Shown here: positions 8,224 to 15,941 of the stretch, piece by piece
Layout of the letters: each line of letters opens with the position of its first letter
How positions within the stretch are numbered: position 1 is the first letter of the stretch
Origin: an uncultured Myxococcales bacterium
GTDB taxonomy: Bacteria; Myxococcota_A; Polyangia; Polyangiales; Polyangiaceae
Direction: 5' to 3'
Assembly (NCBI GenBank): GCA_937872925.1
Contig: CALMUT010000087.1
Location: forward strand, 1 to 64,000
Length of the DNA: 64,000 nucleotides
Notes under the pieces: generated by a model
What the model was told of the DNA's origin: nothing
Seen by the model: the letters and a program-made list of their open reading frames with translations, nothing else
The model's database searches: none
Made by a program: the position numbers and the translations under genes

Positions 8224-9795
8224 TCACGACGCTGAGAGGCTCGTGCTCATCGCCTGTGGGCGCAGCTCGATCGTTTGGTCCAGCTGTAGACTTTCCAAGA
8301 ATTCCCGGTCGTGACTCGCGATCACCAGCCCGCCCGGCCACGCCAGCAATACCTGACGCAGAGCACCCGCGCCCGCGAAGTCGAGGGCATGCACCGGTTC
8401 ATCCAGGACGAGTAGCTCCACTGCGGGCCGGCGCTGCAGTAGACACACCAGCGCAGCGCGTGCACGCTCTCCGGGGCTAAGGGACGACAGCGGGCGCTCC
8501 GCCAAAGCCAAGGGGAAGCCATGGGCCAGGAGCAGTCCGGCCGCGGCCTCCGGCGACTGCACTCCCGAGTCCCAAGACAATCGCTCCAGCAAGCTCTCCT
8601 GACTCATCCAGTCGAGCGCGCCCTGTGCGATCACACCGATCCGCTCGAACTTTCGTCGGGCGTTGCCGGTAGACGCGGCTAGGTCGCCCGTCATGATGCG
8701 GAGCAGACTGGTCTTGCCAGCGCCGTTGGCTCCCGTCACCGCCACGCGTTCCCGGCCGATGCTGAGACTGAGATTCTGGAACAACGGCTTGCCCTCCACG
8801 TGAGCACTGACGTCTTGCAAGACCACCAGAGACTCACCGGTAGGCGGCGGCAGTTTGGGCATGACGGCTTCTAGGGGAAGCGCGACTGCGAGTGCCCGCC
8901 GCGCTGCTTTTGCCCAGCTGCGCGCGGCGTGGAGGCGGCTTTGGCGAACCGCCTCCATTCGCCCTTGCTTTTCTTGTGCGTAGCTGCGCTTCTGGTTGAG
9001 TCGCATGCGGGGGGTCGCGCGGCCCAGCTCTCGCACGCGGCCTACGTTCTTTTTCCGCTCACGACGCCTGCGGTACTTCTCGCTGTGGGCTTCTTGTTGC
9101 TCCAAGGCGTTGAGACGTCGCACATACTTGCGTTGATTGTCCGCTGCTTCCTGCGCCAACCTTGCCTCGAGCACTTCCAGATCGCCCGGGATGTAGCGAC
9201 AGCCGGATTCGGCCATGACGAGGAAGTGCTGGAAACAGCCGAGCAGCCGTCGCTGATGCGAGACCACCAAGAGTCCGCCGTCCCAGTCTTTGAGCCAACC
9301 AACCAGCCAGGCGATGCCGACGTCGTCCAGGTCCTGGGTCGGTTCGTCCAAGATCAGGAATTCCGGATGACGGATCTTCGCATCGAGCAGACAAAGCTTG
9401 CGCCGCTCGCCCGGGCTGCAGTGGCTCGTGCCACGCAGTGCACGGTGGTCCGACAGCCCCGCCGGGGCCAGTTCCCACCAAGCGGCTTCCCGTCCGCGGG
9501 CGCCGGGCTGCGACAGGAGTTGGTCCAGTGCGTCGGTGGGTCGGTTCGGCTCTAGTTGTTGGGGGACGAACCACGGCGTCGTGCGACGCACCACCCGGCC
9601 ACCGCTGATCCCTTCGTCACCCGCCAGAAGCCGTAGCAACGTAGATTTGCCCACGCCATTGCGCCCAAGAATCGCTGCCTGCTCGCGGCCGATGCGTAGG
9701 TTCAGTTTTTCGATCAACGGTCGCCCCGCCGGGGTCAAGAGATCGAGACCTCGAACCTCGAGCAGCGGCGCAGCCGTTTGAGATGAAGCGCTCAT
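8224..9795 (-). CDS. ABC-F family ribosome-protection ATPase
   Basis: 523 residues with two ABC ATPase domains and no membrane segment, the ABC-F arrangement. Domain 1 (about 10-205) has Walker A GRNGVGKST, signature CSPGERRK, Walker B FLILDEPTQDLD and the switch His in VVSHQRRLL. Domain 2 (about 325-510) has GANGAGKTS, LSPGERAR, LLVLDEPVHALD and IASHDREFL. The linker (about 206-310) is long and strongly basic, as in members that reach the ribosomal P-site tRNA. ABC-F proteins act on the ribosome E site; antibiotic-resistance members displace drugs from the peptidyl transferase centre. The gene overlaps hflX by four bases (ATGA), so it is coupled to another ribosome-rescue factor behind an attenuator-like leader. 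Whether it is a resistance or a housekeeping ABC-F cannot be settled here. Confidence 0.88.
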   Translation of the reverse strand: MSASSQTAAPLLEVRGLDLLTPAGRPLIEKLNLRIGREQAAILGRNGVGKSTLLRLLAGDEGISGGRVVRRTTPWFVPQQLEPNRPTDALDQLLSQPGARGREAAWWELAPAGLSDHRALRGTSHCSPGERRKLCLLDAKIRHPEFLILDEPTQDLDDVGIAWLVGWLKDWDGGLLVVSHQRRLLGCFQHFLVMAESGCRYIPGDLEVLEARLAQEAADNQRKYVRRLNALEQQEAHSEKYRRRRERKKNVGRVRELGRATPRMRLNQKRSYAQEKQGRMEAVRQSRLHAARSWAKAARRALAVALPLEAVMPKLPPPTGESLVVLQDVSAHVEGKPLFQNLSLSIGRERVAVTGANGAGKTSLLRIMTGDLAASTGNARRKFERIGVIAQGALDWMSQESLLERLSWDSGVQSPEAAAGLLLAHGFPLALAERPLSSLSPGERARAALVCLLQRRPAVELLVLDEPVHALDFAGAGALRQVLLAWPGGLVIASHDREFLESLQLDQTIELRPQAMSTSLSAS

Positions 9796-11177
9796 GATTG
9801 CTCATCCTCCAGACTGTGCATCACGGCAGCCACGACGAGCGGGTCGCCCTCCAACTCGAAACGCATGCCAAGCTCTTCGGGCTCTGCCGACAGCACACGA
9901 CAACGACCGTAGATGGTGGTCAGTGCAGACGTGGCGGCGTAGGGCACAAAGAGCCTCACGCGGCGTTGGTCTTTGCGAACGGACTGCAGCAACTTCTCTT
10001 TGAGGCGCTGCATACCATCCGCATCGTGACCACTGACCAGTGCGAACTCGTGTGGCCCGCACAGATCCTGGAGTTCTTCCGAGGACGGCGTTGCGGGCAC
10101 GCGGTCCAGCTTGTTGAAGACATAGAGCCGCGCAACGTCGCCGGCCCCAAGTTTGTCCAGCAGTGCATGCGTAGTGGTCAGATGAAACCGCCACTCGGGA
10201 TCGGAAACGTCCACGACCAACGCCAAAAGCGACGCTTCTCGCGCTTCGGCCAGGGTGGACTCAAAGCTCGCGAATAGACGCTCCGGCAGTCGCCGGATGA
10301 AACCCACCGTGTCGCTCAGCAAGACGTCGCCACCGTATCGACTCAGCGAGCGCGAAGTGGTGTCGAGAGTTTCAAACGGCATGTCCTTGGCCGAGAGCCC
10401 GGCTTCGGTGAGCGCATTCATCAGCGTCGTCTTGCCCGCGTTGGTGTAACCCACCAGCACGATGCGTTTACTCTGACTTCGTCCCTGACGCTGCGTCCGG
10501 CTCGAGCGACTGATGCGTTCGAACTCCCGACGCAACTCCGCAAGCCGGCCGTCGATCTGGCGCGACATCAATTCGCTTTGGGTTTCGCCCGGGCCGCGCC
10601 CGCCCATGACGCCACCCGCTTGTTGGTCCATCACTAGGCCGACTCCGCGGATCCTCGGTCGTAGGTACTCCAGATGCGCGATCTCCACCTGAATGCGAGC
10701 GCGTCGAGTGCGCGCATGTCGGAGAAACACATTCAGGATGACCGCCTCGCGATCGCACACAGCCAGCCCGGTCGCTTCTTCTAGATTACGCGTCTGAGAC
10801 GGACTGAGCTCCGCGTCGAGAACCAGCAGATCGGCGCCGCATTCTGTCGCTTGCTCCACCAGGTTTTCATAGGTTCCGCGACCGATGAAGGTGCGCGGGT
10901 TCGGCTGCGAAAGGCGATACGTCGCATGCCCCACCACCCGATCGCCCTGCGCCTGGACCAGCGCGAGGATCTCTCCGAGTTGCGCGCTCTTCACGGCATC
11001 GCTGTCCCAAACGCCCAAACAGGCAACAAAACACGAGTTCTTGCCGTCTTCAGCCGTCAAATGCGGCGCGGCCCGCTGCGCCCGACGCGTCCACTCTAAA
11101 ACGGCGGCTTCCAGTCGGCCGTCGTCTGCAAGCGGAGCTTCGCCATGCTCCTCAATAGGATTGGATTCGAACTTCAT
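9792..11177 (-). CDS. hflX: ribosome-splitting GTPase HflX
   Basis: 461 residues, slightly longer than the E. coli protein. The HflX N-terminal domain (about 45-215) includes the family signature GGRGPGETQ near residue 206. The G domain follows with G1 GYTNAGKTT, G3 DTVGF and G4 NKLD. HflX splits stalled ribosomes, and some homologues confer macrolide or lincosamide resistance. ATG at 11177 is preferred to the adjacent GTG at 11180 because the GGAG at 11183-11186 then sits at normal spacing. The gene is first in an operon with the ABC-F gene, which it overlaps. The 5' leader is about 215 bases long and carries its own short ORF and hairpins. Confidence 0.92.
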   Translation of the reverse strand: MKFESNPIEEHGEAPLADDGRLEAAVLEWTRRAQRAAPHLTAEDGKNSCFVACLGVWDSDAVKSAQLGEILALVQAQGDRVVGHATYRLSQPNPRTFIGRGTYENLVEQATECGADLLVLDAELSPSQTRNLEEATGLAVCDREAVILNVFLRHARTRRARIQVEIAHLEYLRPRIRGVGLVMDQQAGGVMGGRGPGETQSELMSRQIDGRLAELRREFERISRSSRTQRQGRSQSKRIVLVGYTNAGKTTLMNALTEAGLSAKDMPFETLDTTSRSLSRYGGDVLLSDTVGFIRRLPERLFASFESTLAEAREASLLALVVDVSDPEWRFHLTTTHALLDKLGAGDVARLYVFNKLDRVPATPSSEELQDLCGPHEFALVSGHDADGMQRLKEKLLQSVRKDQRRVRLFVPYAATSALTTIYGRCRVLSAEPEELGMRFELEGDPLVVAAVMHSLEDEQS

Positions 11178-11268
11178 CACTGCTCCAAAAGCTGTTGGCG
11201 CGAGTCACCGGGTCGCAAGGCACGACTGCGGTGATCGCCATCTCGAATACACGAACGCCCATTCGGTC

Positions 11269-11285
11269 CGGTGCCGGGAGCACCG
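11269..11285 (-). promoter_or_regulatory. second leader hairpin before hflX
   Basis: CGGTGC and GCACCG form a 6-bp stem around a 5-base loop, about 90 bases upstream of the hflX start. It could be part of the folded 5' leader and might compete with the larger hairpin at 11304. Pairing was read by eye. Confidence 0.4.
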
Positions 11286-11303
11286 CCGCGAGACGTCAGC
11301 GAA

Positions 11304-11337
11304 CGCCCCAGTCAGGTAGAAATACGCTGACTGGGCG
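11304..11337 (-). promoter_or_regulatory. attenuator-type hairpin after leader ORF
   Basis: Reading the minus strand, CGCCCAGTCA pairs with TGACTGGGGCG (one bulged G) around a 13-base loop. The stem begins only four bases after the stop of the short leader ORF. A ribosome stalled on that ORF would therefore physically block the 5' arm. No T-run follows, so the effect could be on Rho-dependent termination, on an anti-hairpin, or on translation rather than a simple intrinsic terminator. Confidence 0.6.
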
Positions 11338-11341
11338 AGGA

Positions 11342-11365
11342 CTAAATGAAGCTTGAAGTGCGCAT
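11342..11365 (-). CDS. 7-residue leader peptide MRTSSFI upstream of hflX
   Basis: ATG CGC ACT TCA AGC TTC ATT TAG on the minus strand, preceded by a near-perfect Shine-Dalgarno (GGGAGGAATT at 11370-11379) with 7 bases to the ATG. This ribosome site is stronger than that of most real genes nearby. The peptide is Ser/Thr-rich at positions 3-5. Chloramphenicol- and linezolid-type drugs are known to arrest ribosomes when Ala, Ser or Thr is the penultimate residue. With the hairpin immediately downstream and an hflX/ABC-F operon behind it, a ribosome-stalling leader is the simplest reading. Confidence 0.65.
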   Translation of the reverse strand: MRTSSFI

Positions 11366-11398
11366 TGTGAATTCCTCCCGAGTGCAGGGAGAGACCTA

Positions 11399-11427
11399 GC
11401 TATACTTCACTCTCGGGGACTCGGCAA
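11399..11427 (-). promoter_or_regulatory. candidate sigma-70 type promoter of the hflX operon
   Basis: On the minus strand TTGCCG and TATAGC are separated by exactly 17 bases, giving a start of transcription near 11392. This would place the strong Shine-Dalgarno of the leader ORF about 13 bases from the RNA 5' end and make the whole leader about 215 bases long. A 12-bp direct repeat (GCTCAGAAACGC on the plus strand, at 11433 and 11447) lies just upstream. Confidence 0.5.
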
Positions 11428-11575
11428 CGTCAGCTCAGAAACGCCGGCTCAGAAACGCATGGGTCGTGGTGGTCTTCAACGCAGGGGCGAGTGCTGTCCC
11501 GGGTCCGCGGGCTAGTCCTTCAAATCTGGCGGCTTCCGCCTTCTTCTAGTAGACGGGAAGCTAGGTAAGCCGAGC

Positions 11576-12196
11576 ATGGCGGGGAGAGACTTCGGATCGG
11601 AGGCGGCGCGCGATCGCGTCAAACGCAAGATCGCCGATTTGGAAAAGCTCACCTCGGCGGAGATCGTCGTCGCGATCCAACCTAGTTCCGGGAGCTACCA
11701 ACACGCTGACTACCTAGTTGGCTTTGCTCTGTCTTTCCTCAGCGTGCTGGTCTTCGTGTTTCATCCACGCGCGATGCGCAGCGACCTCTTCCCGCTGGAG
11801 CATCTTGTCGCCTTCATCTTCGGTGCCGCTGCCACGCGCTACCTGGCCCCTGTGCGCAGGCTGCTGAGCACACGGCGCCTAATGACAGAGAATGTGGAGC
11901 GCGCGGCCAAGGCGGCATTCGTCGATCTGGGAGTGGCAGGCACCCGCGCCCGCACCGGGATCTTGGTCTACGTATCGCTGCTCGAACGTTGCGTGTCCGT
12001 GGTTGCTGACAGCGGCGTGCCGGAGGCGGAGCTCCTTCTAGCCCAGCTGCGAATTGATGCAAGCGAGGCCATTCGCGCCGCGGATGTCGACGGTTTCGTG
12101 GCCGCCCTGACCGCGCTTGGCCCCCACCTCGCCGAAGCGCTGCCACGCGGAACCGACGACGAGAACGAATTGCCTGATGAAGTAGGTGCGGCGTGA
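11576..12196 (+). CDS. TPM-domain membrane protein
   Basis: 206 residues. The opening RVKRKIADLEKLTSAEIVV phrase is typical of TPM (Psb32/TPM_phosphatase) domains. Here the domain is interrupted by two hydrophobic segments at about residues 46-62 and 74-92. A second conserved part (ARTGILVYVSLLE, residues 126-138) matches the family's central strand and helix. TPM proteins are linked to photosystem or membrane-protein maintenance, and some have acid phosphatase activity; the role here is unknown. The stop overlaps the start of the Tim44-like gene by four bases (GTGA junction), so the pair should act together at the membrane. Confidence 0.72.
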   Translation: MAGRDFGSEAARDRVKRKIADLEKLTSAEIVVAIQPSSGSYQHADYLVGFALSFLSVLVFVFHPRAMRSDLFPLEHLVAFIFGAAATRYLAPVRRLLSTRRLMTENVERAAKAAFVDLGVAGTRARTGILVYVSLLERCVSVVADSGVPEAELLLAQLRIDASEAIRAADVDGFVAALTALGPHLAEALPRGTDDENELPDEVGAA

Positions 12197-13764
12197 ACGC
12201 GCGCGTTCGGATCTTCATCGCGTCGCTCTTTGCGCTGTTCGTGTTGGCGTCGACCACGGTGCTCTTTGCACGACCAGGTGCCGGGCAGAGCTACAGTGGA
12301 AGCTCGAATAGCAGCTACAGCAACTCCAGTTCCTCTTCGAGCAACTCATCGTCGTCCTACGGTTTCGGGAATTCGAATTCCAGCCCCGGCAACGAAGAGG
12401 CGCTCGGTGCCCTGATCGGCCTGGCTATGGAATATCCTGCTCTGAGCGTGCCGCTCTTGTGTGGTTTCTTGGTTTTCCTACTTCTGAAACACCGAAACGA
12501 ACACATCGCCCAGGGCTGGTACAGCAGCGGGGCTCTGAAGAAACGTATGCACCGCGCCAGCGCGGAGATGGACGTCGCGCGTTTTCGCTCACATAGCCAG
12601 AACGCGATGCGAGCCAAGCTCGAGCACTTGCGACGCTATGACGCGGACTTCTCGCTGATCATTTTTGAAGACTTCTTGGATGCGCTGTATCGCGAAGCAC
12701 ATTTGGCGCGCGGTCGCGGAGAGCTGGAAAACTTGAGCCCGTTCTTGAGCGAAGCCGCGCGACAACGCCTGGCGAAGTTCCCGAAGGCAGGGGTGGACAG
12801 CGTCCTGGTCGGCGCGCTCCGTTTCGTGCAGATAGAAGATCTGAACGTGGACTCCCGGCCGATTCGAGTCAGCGTGGAGTTCGAGTCGAACTACAGCGAA
12901 GAGCAGGCAGATTCGGCAGAAACGACGACTTACTATGCGCGCGAGCGCTGGGTGCTGCAGCGACAAAAGACGGCGCGCTCCCGAGCACCGGAACGCGCGC
13001 GCGTGCTTGATTGTCCCAATTGCGGTGCGCCCACAGACCGCGTCGTGAATCGCAAGTGTGGCTATTGCAATGAGACGGTTACCACCGGCGAGCACGACTG
13101 GCTCGTAACGGAGGTGGTCAGCCTGGAGCGCGAGCAGCGGCCTCCGGCCCTGACCAGCGACGTACAGGAGCGCGGGACGGACCTGCCAACGATCATCGAT
13201 CCGCAATCCGAAGCGCGTTTCGAGGCGCTGTATCGGCGGGATCCGGAGCTCAGCTGGTCGAGCTTCCAAGCGCGCGTGGAGTTGATCTTCGGGGAACTGC
13301 AAGGCGCGTGGAGCGCCCAAAACCTGGAGCCGGCGCGGGCATTCTTGAGCGACAACTTGTATGAGAGTTGGCAGTACTGGGTAGCCGCGTACAAACGCGC
13401 TGCGCTGCGCAACACGACCGAAAACGCGCGCGTGGTGCAGATCATCGCCGCCCGGGTCAGTCGGGATAAATACTACGACGCCATCACCGTGCGCGTTTTT
13501 GCGACGGGGCTGGACTACACCGTCGACGCAAAGGGCAAGCTAGTTACGGGCAGTAGGAAGAAGGAGCGCGCCTACAGTGAATACTGGACCCTGATCCGCG
13601 GGCGCAGCGCCAAAGGCCCGCCCAAATCCGACCTGACGTGCCCGAATTGTGGTGGTCCGTTGCAGATCAACATGTCCGGCGTATGCGAACACTGCCAAGT
13701 CAAGGTCACGGCCGGCGATTTCGACTGGGTGCTGTCCCGGGTCGAGCAAGACGAGTCGTACTAG
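12193..13764 (+). CDS. Tim44-like membrane protein with two zinc ribbons
   Basis: 523 residues with a signal peptide (about 1-26), a striking Ser/Asn/Tyr low-complexity stretch (33-66), and a membrane segment near 77-95. Two Tim44-like domains follow (about 130-260 and 335-470). Each is followed by a zinc-ribbon pair: CPNCGAP...CGYC and CPNCGGP...CEHC, each about 16 residues apart. Both ribbons end in a similar TxGxxDWxxxxV phrase, so domain plus ribbon has been duplicated. Tim44-like domains bind membranes and, in mitochondria, tether the import motor; in bacteria the role is unsettled. It is coupled to the TPM gene, a pairing also seen for lemA/TPM-type membrane clusters. Confidence 0.72.
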   Translation: MNARVRIFIASLFALFVLASTTVLFARPGAGQSYSGSSNSSYSNSSSSSSNSSSSYGFGNSNSSPGNEEALGALIGLAMEYPALSVPLLCGFLVFLLLKHRNEHIAQGWYSSGALKKRMHRASAEMDVARFRSHSQNAMRAKLEHLRRYDADFSLIIFEDFLDALYREAHLARGRGELENLSPFLSEAARQRLAKFPKAGVDSVLVGALRFVQIEDLNVDSRPIRVSVEFESNYSEEQADSAETTTYYARERWVLQRQKTARSRAPERARVLDCPNCGAPTDRVVNRKCGYCNETVTTGEHDWLVTEVVSLEREQRPPALTSDVQERGTDLPTIIDPQSEARFEALYRRDPELSWSSFQARVELIFGELQGAWSAQNLEPARAFLSDNLYESWQYWVAAYKRAALRNTTENARVVQIIAARVSRDKYYDAITVRVFATGLDYTVDAKGKLVTGSRKKERAYSEYWTLIRGRSAKGPPKSDLTCPNCGGPLQINMSGVCEHCQVKVTAGDFDWVLSRVEQDESY

Positions 13765-13851
13765 ATGAAGCGTGGCAGGTCGCCGACAACAGGAACCGAG
13801 GTTTCAGACGACTCGCTTGGCTATGATGAGTCCCTAGCATCGGTTTCGGGT

Positions 13852-14253
13852 TTACCCGGCTTTCGGCGTCTGTGCTTTTCCGCGCCGGCTACCGAGCGCC
13901 ACGCCCGCCACGGCGAGCAGGCCAAAGGCCAGCGTCAGCCCAACGGGAAGACCGGAATCATCGTGTGTGTGATTGTGCGCTGAACTTTCGTGCGACGTCT
14001 GGGGATTCGCTCGCTCGATGGGCTGATTGCGAACGCATACCAGCGCGTCGGCGACGCTGCGGCAGGTGCCGATGTAGCGGGAGTGTTCGGCGTCCTGCCA
14101 CGCGCAAGGAGCGTCCAAAGACCCGTCAGCGCATGCGTCCCAGGCCGCGCGATCACCGTGGCCGCGGTGGGCCTGCGCAGCGCCCGTGCACGTCACGACA
14201 CAGAAAAGCGCGGCAACGAGTCCCGGGGCGCGTAGAGCGCGTCGGCGCTTCAT
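13852..14253 (-). CDS. small exported protein with His-rich stretch and C-terminal membrane helix
   Basis: 133 residues. An N-terminal signal peptide ends near TGAAQAHRGHGD, leaving a mature N-terminus with alternating His. Four Cys lie between residues 40 and 75. A second His-rich stretch (SSAHNHTHDDS) comes just before a C-terminal hydrophobic segment (GLTLAFGLLAVAGVAL) and a short basic tail. This is consistent with a membrane-anchored periplasmic metal-binding protein, but no family was recognised. Last gene of the five-gene operon; its start overlaps the YHYH gene stop by four bases. Confidence 0.62.
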   Translation of the reverse strand: MKRRRALRAPGLVAALFCVVTCTGAAQAHRGHGDRAAWDACADGSLDAPCAWQDAEHSRYIGTCRSVADALVCVRNQPIERANPQTSHESSAHNHTHDDSGLPVGLTLAFGLLAVAGVALGSRRGKAQTPKAG

Positions 14254-15344
14254 TGGCAGTCGCTCGCGCAGTTTGCGGTTGTTTCCGGACCGTCACAGGT
14301 CCCATCACCGCAGCAAGGCGAACCCGCAGGAACATCCGCGCAAGCAGTGACTGCGCCGCCGGGGCCCGTACCCGTGGCAGTCCCCACAGTTTCGCCGCGG
14401 AAGCAGCCGATGAACATGTTCTCGCCCGCAGACGCGACGTGATAGTGGTAGCCGCGCTCGTCGTCCGTGTGTCCGCGGCAGGTGTCCAAGTCTTTCGGTT
14501 CGACTCCGTCTTCCCCGGCCATCGCGTGCATCGCGAAGCCGTCCAGGGCGTAGCCGATCAACGGCGCGTGACCGTCGGCCTGCTTTACCTCCGCCGAGCA
14601 ACCCGTTGCGGCGTGGTAATGGTAGCCAACGTGGGGGTTCACGTGACCGCCGCAGTCGTCAAAAGCGGCGATGGTGTAGGCCACCAAAATGGCCTGCACC
14701 GGCGCAGGCGGATCGAAGTGCGCGCCATTGAGCGCAACGCCCACCTTGCTAGCGCCGCCGATCTCCACTGGCGTGGCCCGAACGACGGGATGGATCGGGA
14801 TCAAGATTTCCGCAGCGATGCCGCCGTTCACGTAGTCGAGGGAGCACTCCACGCAGTGGTTTTGATACGCCGGGTCGACGTCGGGACGGGCGGCCGCTTC
14901 ACACGCCGCCTGCGTGTCGGTGACGCGGATGGCACCTGTGGCTTCGTCGTACAGCTGCCACTTTGCGTCGTTGTAGAAGGTTGCGAGGTTCTTGATGAAG
15001 GCCCCGTCCGCGTCGTACGCGTTGCCGGACTCGATCCAAATCCCGGCCTGCTCCGGACCATCCGCAATGTTACGCGGGCAAAAGGGTCCGACGGGATGGT
15101 CCGCTGGTTTGCCGGCAATCGGGATCCGGTAGCAGGTCGTGGTTGCCCCGTTGGAAAGCGTGCACTCGACTTCGGTGATGTCCCCGGTCAACGCGCTCGC
15201 GATGAAGTTCTTGGGGTCGAGCCCGTTCGAGCTCGCTACCGCTGCATCAGCCGGATCCGTGTTGGCATTGGAGCCACCACAACCGACGTAGGCGGTAACA
15301 CACGCCAGGGTAGCGAACGAAAGCGCTCGGTGGGTTGGTCTCAT
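14250..15344 (-). CDS. YHYH-domain lipoprotein
   Basis: 364 residues with a signal peptide and lipobox AYVGCGG. The YHYH domain spans roughly 95-320 and shows the two defining motifs HVGYHYHAATGC and RGYHYHVASAGEN, with GYALDGFAMH between them. The C-terminal tail is a Cys-rich SPCCGDGTCDGPET segment of a type common in myxobacterial surface proteins. YHYH proteins are secreted and of unknown function; the clustered His suggest metal binding. The start overlaps the stop of the preceding small lipoprotein gene (ATGA). Confidence 0.85.
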   Translation of the reverse strand: MRPTHRALSFATLACVTAYVGCGGSNANTDPADAAVASSNGLDPKNFIASALTGDITEVECTLSNGATTTCYRIPIAGKPADHPVGPFCPRNIADGPEQAGIWIESGNAYDADGAFIKNLATFYNDAKWQLYDEATGAIRVTDTQAACEAAARPDVDPAYQNHCVECSLDYVNGGIAAEILIPIHPVVRATPVEIGGASKVGVALNGAHFDPPAPVQAILVAYTIAAFDDCGGHVNPHVGYHYHAATGCSAEVKQADGHAPLIGYALDGFAMHAMAGEDGVEPKDLDTCRGHTDDERGYHYHVASAGENMFIGCFRGETVGTATGTGPGGAVTACADVPAGSPCCGDGTCDGPETTANCASDCQ

Positions 15345-15721
15345 CGCTTATCGCCGGCCCGTGGCGGGGGGCCATTGGGTCGACACGCCAGCGGCGCGTC
15401 TTTGGGGCCTGCGACACACGTGCCTTCCACCGTGCGATCGCGCAGTTGGAAGCTGCATGCCGCGGACTCAGCGAGACCCTTGCAAGCCTCGACAGCTTCC
15501 GCAGGCGGACCGCGCCGACCGTCCGGCCCACCCGGGCCCCCGCGGCCCGGTGGCCCCGCGTGTTTGCCTTGCGCTCCGGGCGGGGGAGCGTGGTTCGGTC
15601 CGGATGTTGCTGGGCTCTCCACGTCCGCGACCTCCGATGTCGGCTGCATGGCTGGGCTGCCGCCGCAGCCAAGCGCGGTGGTAAGGGCGGCGAGGGTGAA
15701 AGTCGGGATGGCTAGCTTCAT
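15341..15721 (-). CDS. small Pro/Gly-rich lipoprotein
   Basis: 126 residues with lipobox TALGCGG. The middle (about 45-72) is very rich in Pro and Gly, with PPPGAQGKHAGPPGRGG character, echoing the Pro/His repeats of the sensor kinase. A short C-terminal domain has four Cys (around EACKGL, ACSF, GTCV and LACRP). One base separates it from the upstream gene and it overlaps the next by four bases, so it belongs to the sigma-54 operon. Function unknown. Confidence 0.62.
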   Translation of the reverse strand: MKLAIPTFTLAALTTALGCGGSPAMQPTSEVADVESPATSGPNHAPPPGAQGKHAGPPGRGGPGGPDGRRGPPAEAVEACKGLAESAACSFQLRDRTVEGTCVAGPKDAPLACRPNGPPPRAGDKR

Positions 15722-15722
15722 G

Positions 15723-15941
15723 TCAGGGCTCCTCTTCTATTTCACGTTCCAGTGCGTCTAGGGTTTCGTTGAGTTCTCGTTCGGTCAGCTCGACGGGAGC
15801 TGCTTCCTCCGCGATGGTTTGGCAACTCTGCGCGGCGTCGCACGCGAGAGCGCCACTCGCCTCCGCGGACGAACACGCCAGCGAGGCGAGGGCCGCACAC
15901 ACCAGGGCAACGGCGCCAAAGACGGGTGCGAGCTGGGGCAT
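15723..15941 (-). CDS. very small lipoprotein
   Basis: 72 residues. The ATG at 15941 shares its A with the TGA of the upstream gene (TGATG), so it is translationally coupled. The signal peptide ends in lipobox ASLACSS; two further Cys flank DAAQS. The C-terminus (VELTERELNETLDALEREI) is an amphipathic acidic helix, similar in character to the LTxxQ helices of the Spy-like protein next to it. Function unknown; it may interact with that protein. Confidence 0.6.
   Translation of the reverse strand: MPQLAPVFGAVALVCAALASLACSSAEASGALACDAAQSCQTIAEEAAPVELTERELNETLDALEREIEEEP

Noticed and set aside
13765-13983. Plus-strand frame starting right after the Tim44-like stop
   Set aside because: It has an ATG next to the stop but runs antisense into the small His-rich gene, with no ribosome site and no protein-like pattern.
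13872-15761. 629-codon open frame on the plus strand
   Set aside because: It lies antisense to four overlapping genes with clear signal peptides and YHYH motifs; it is a high-GC shadow with Arg-rich composition.
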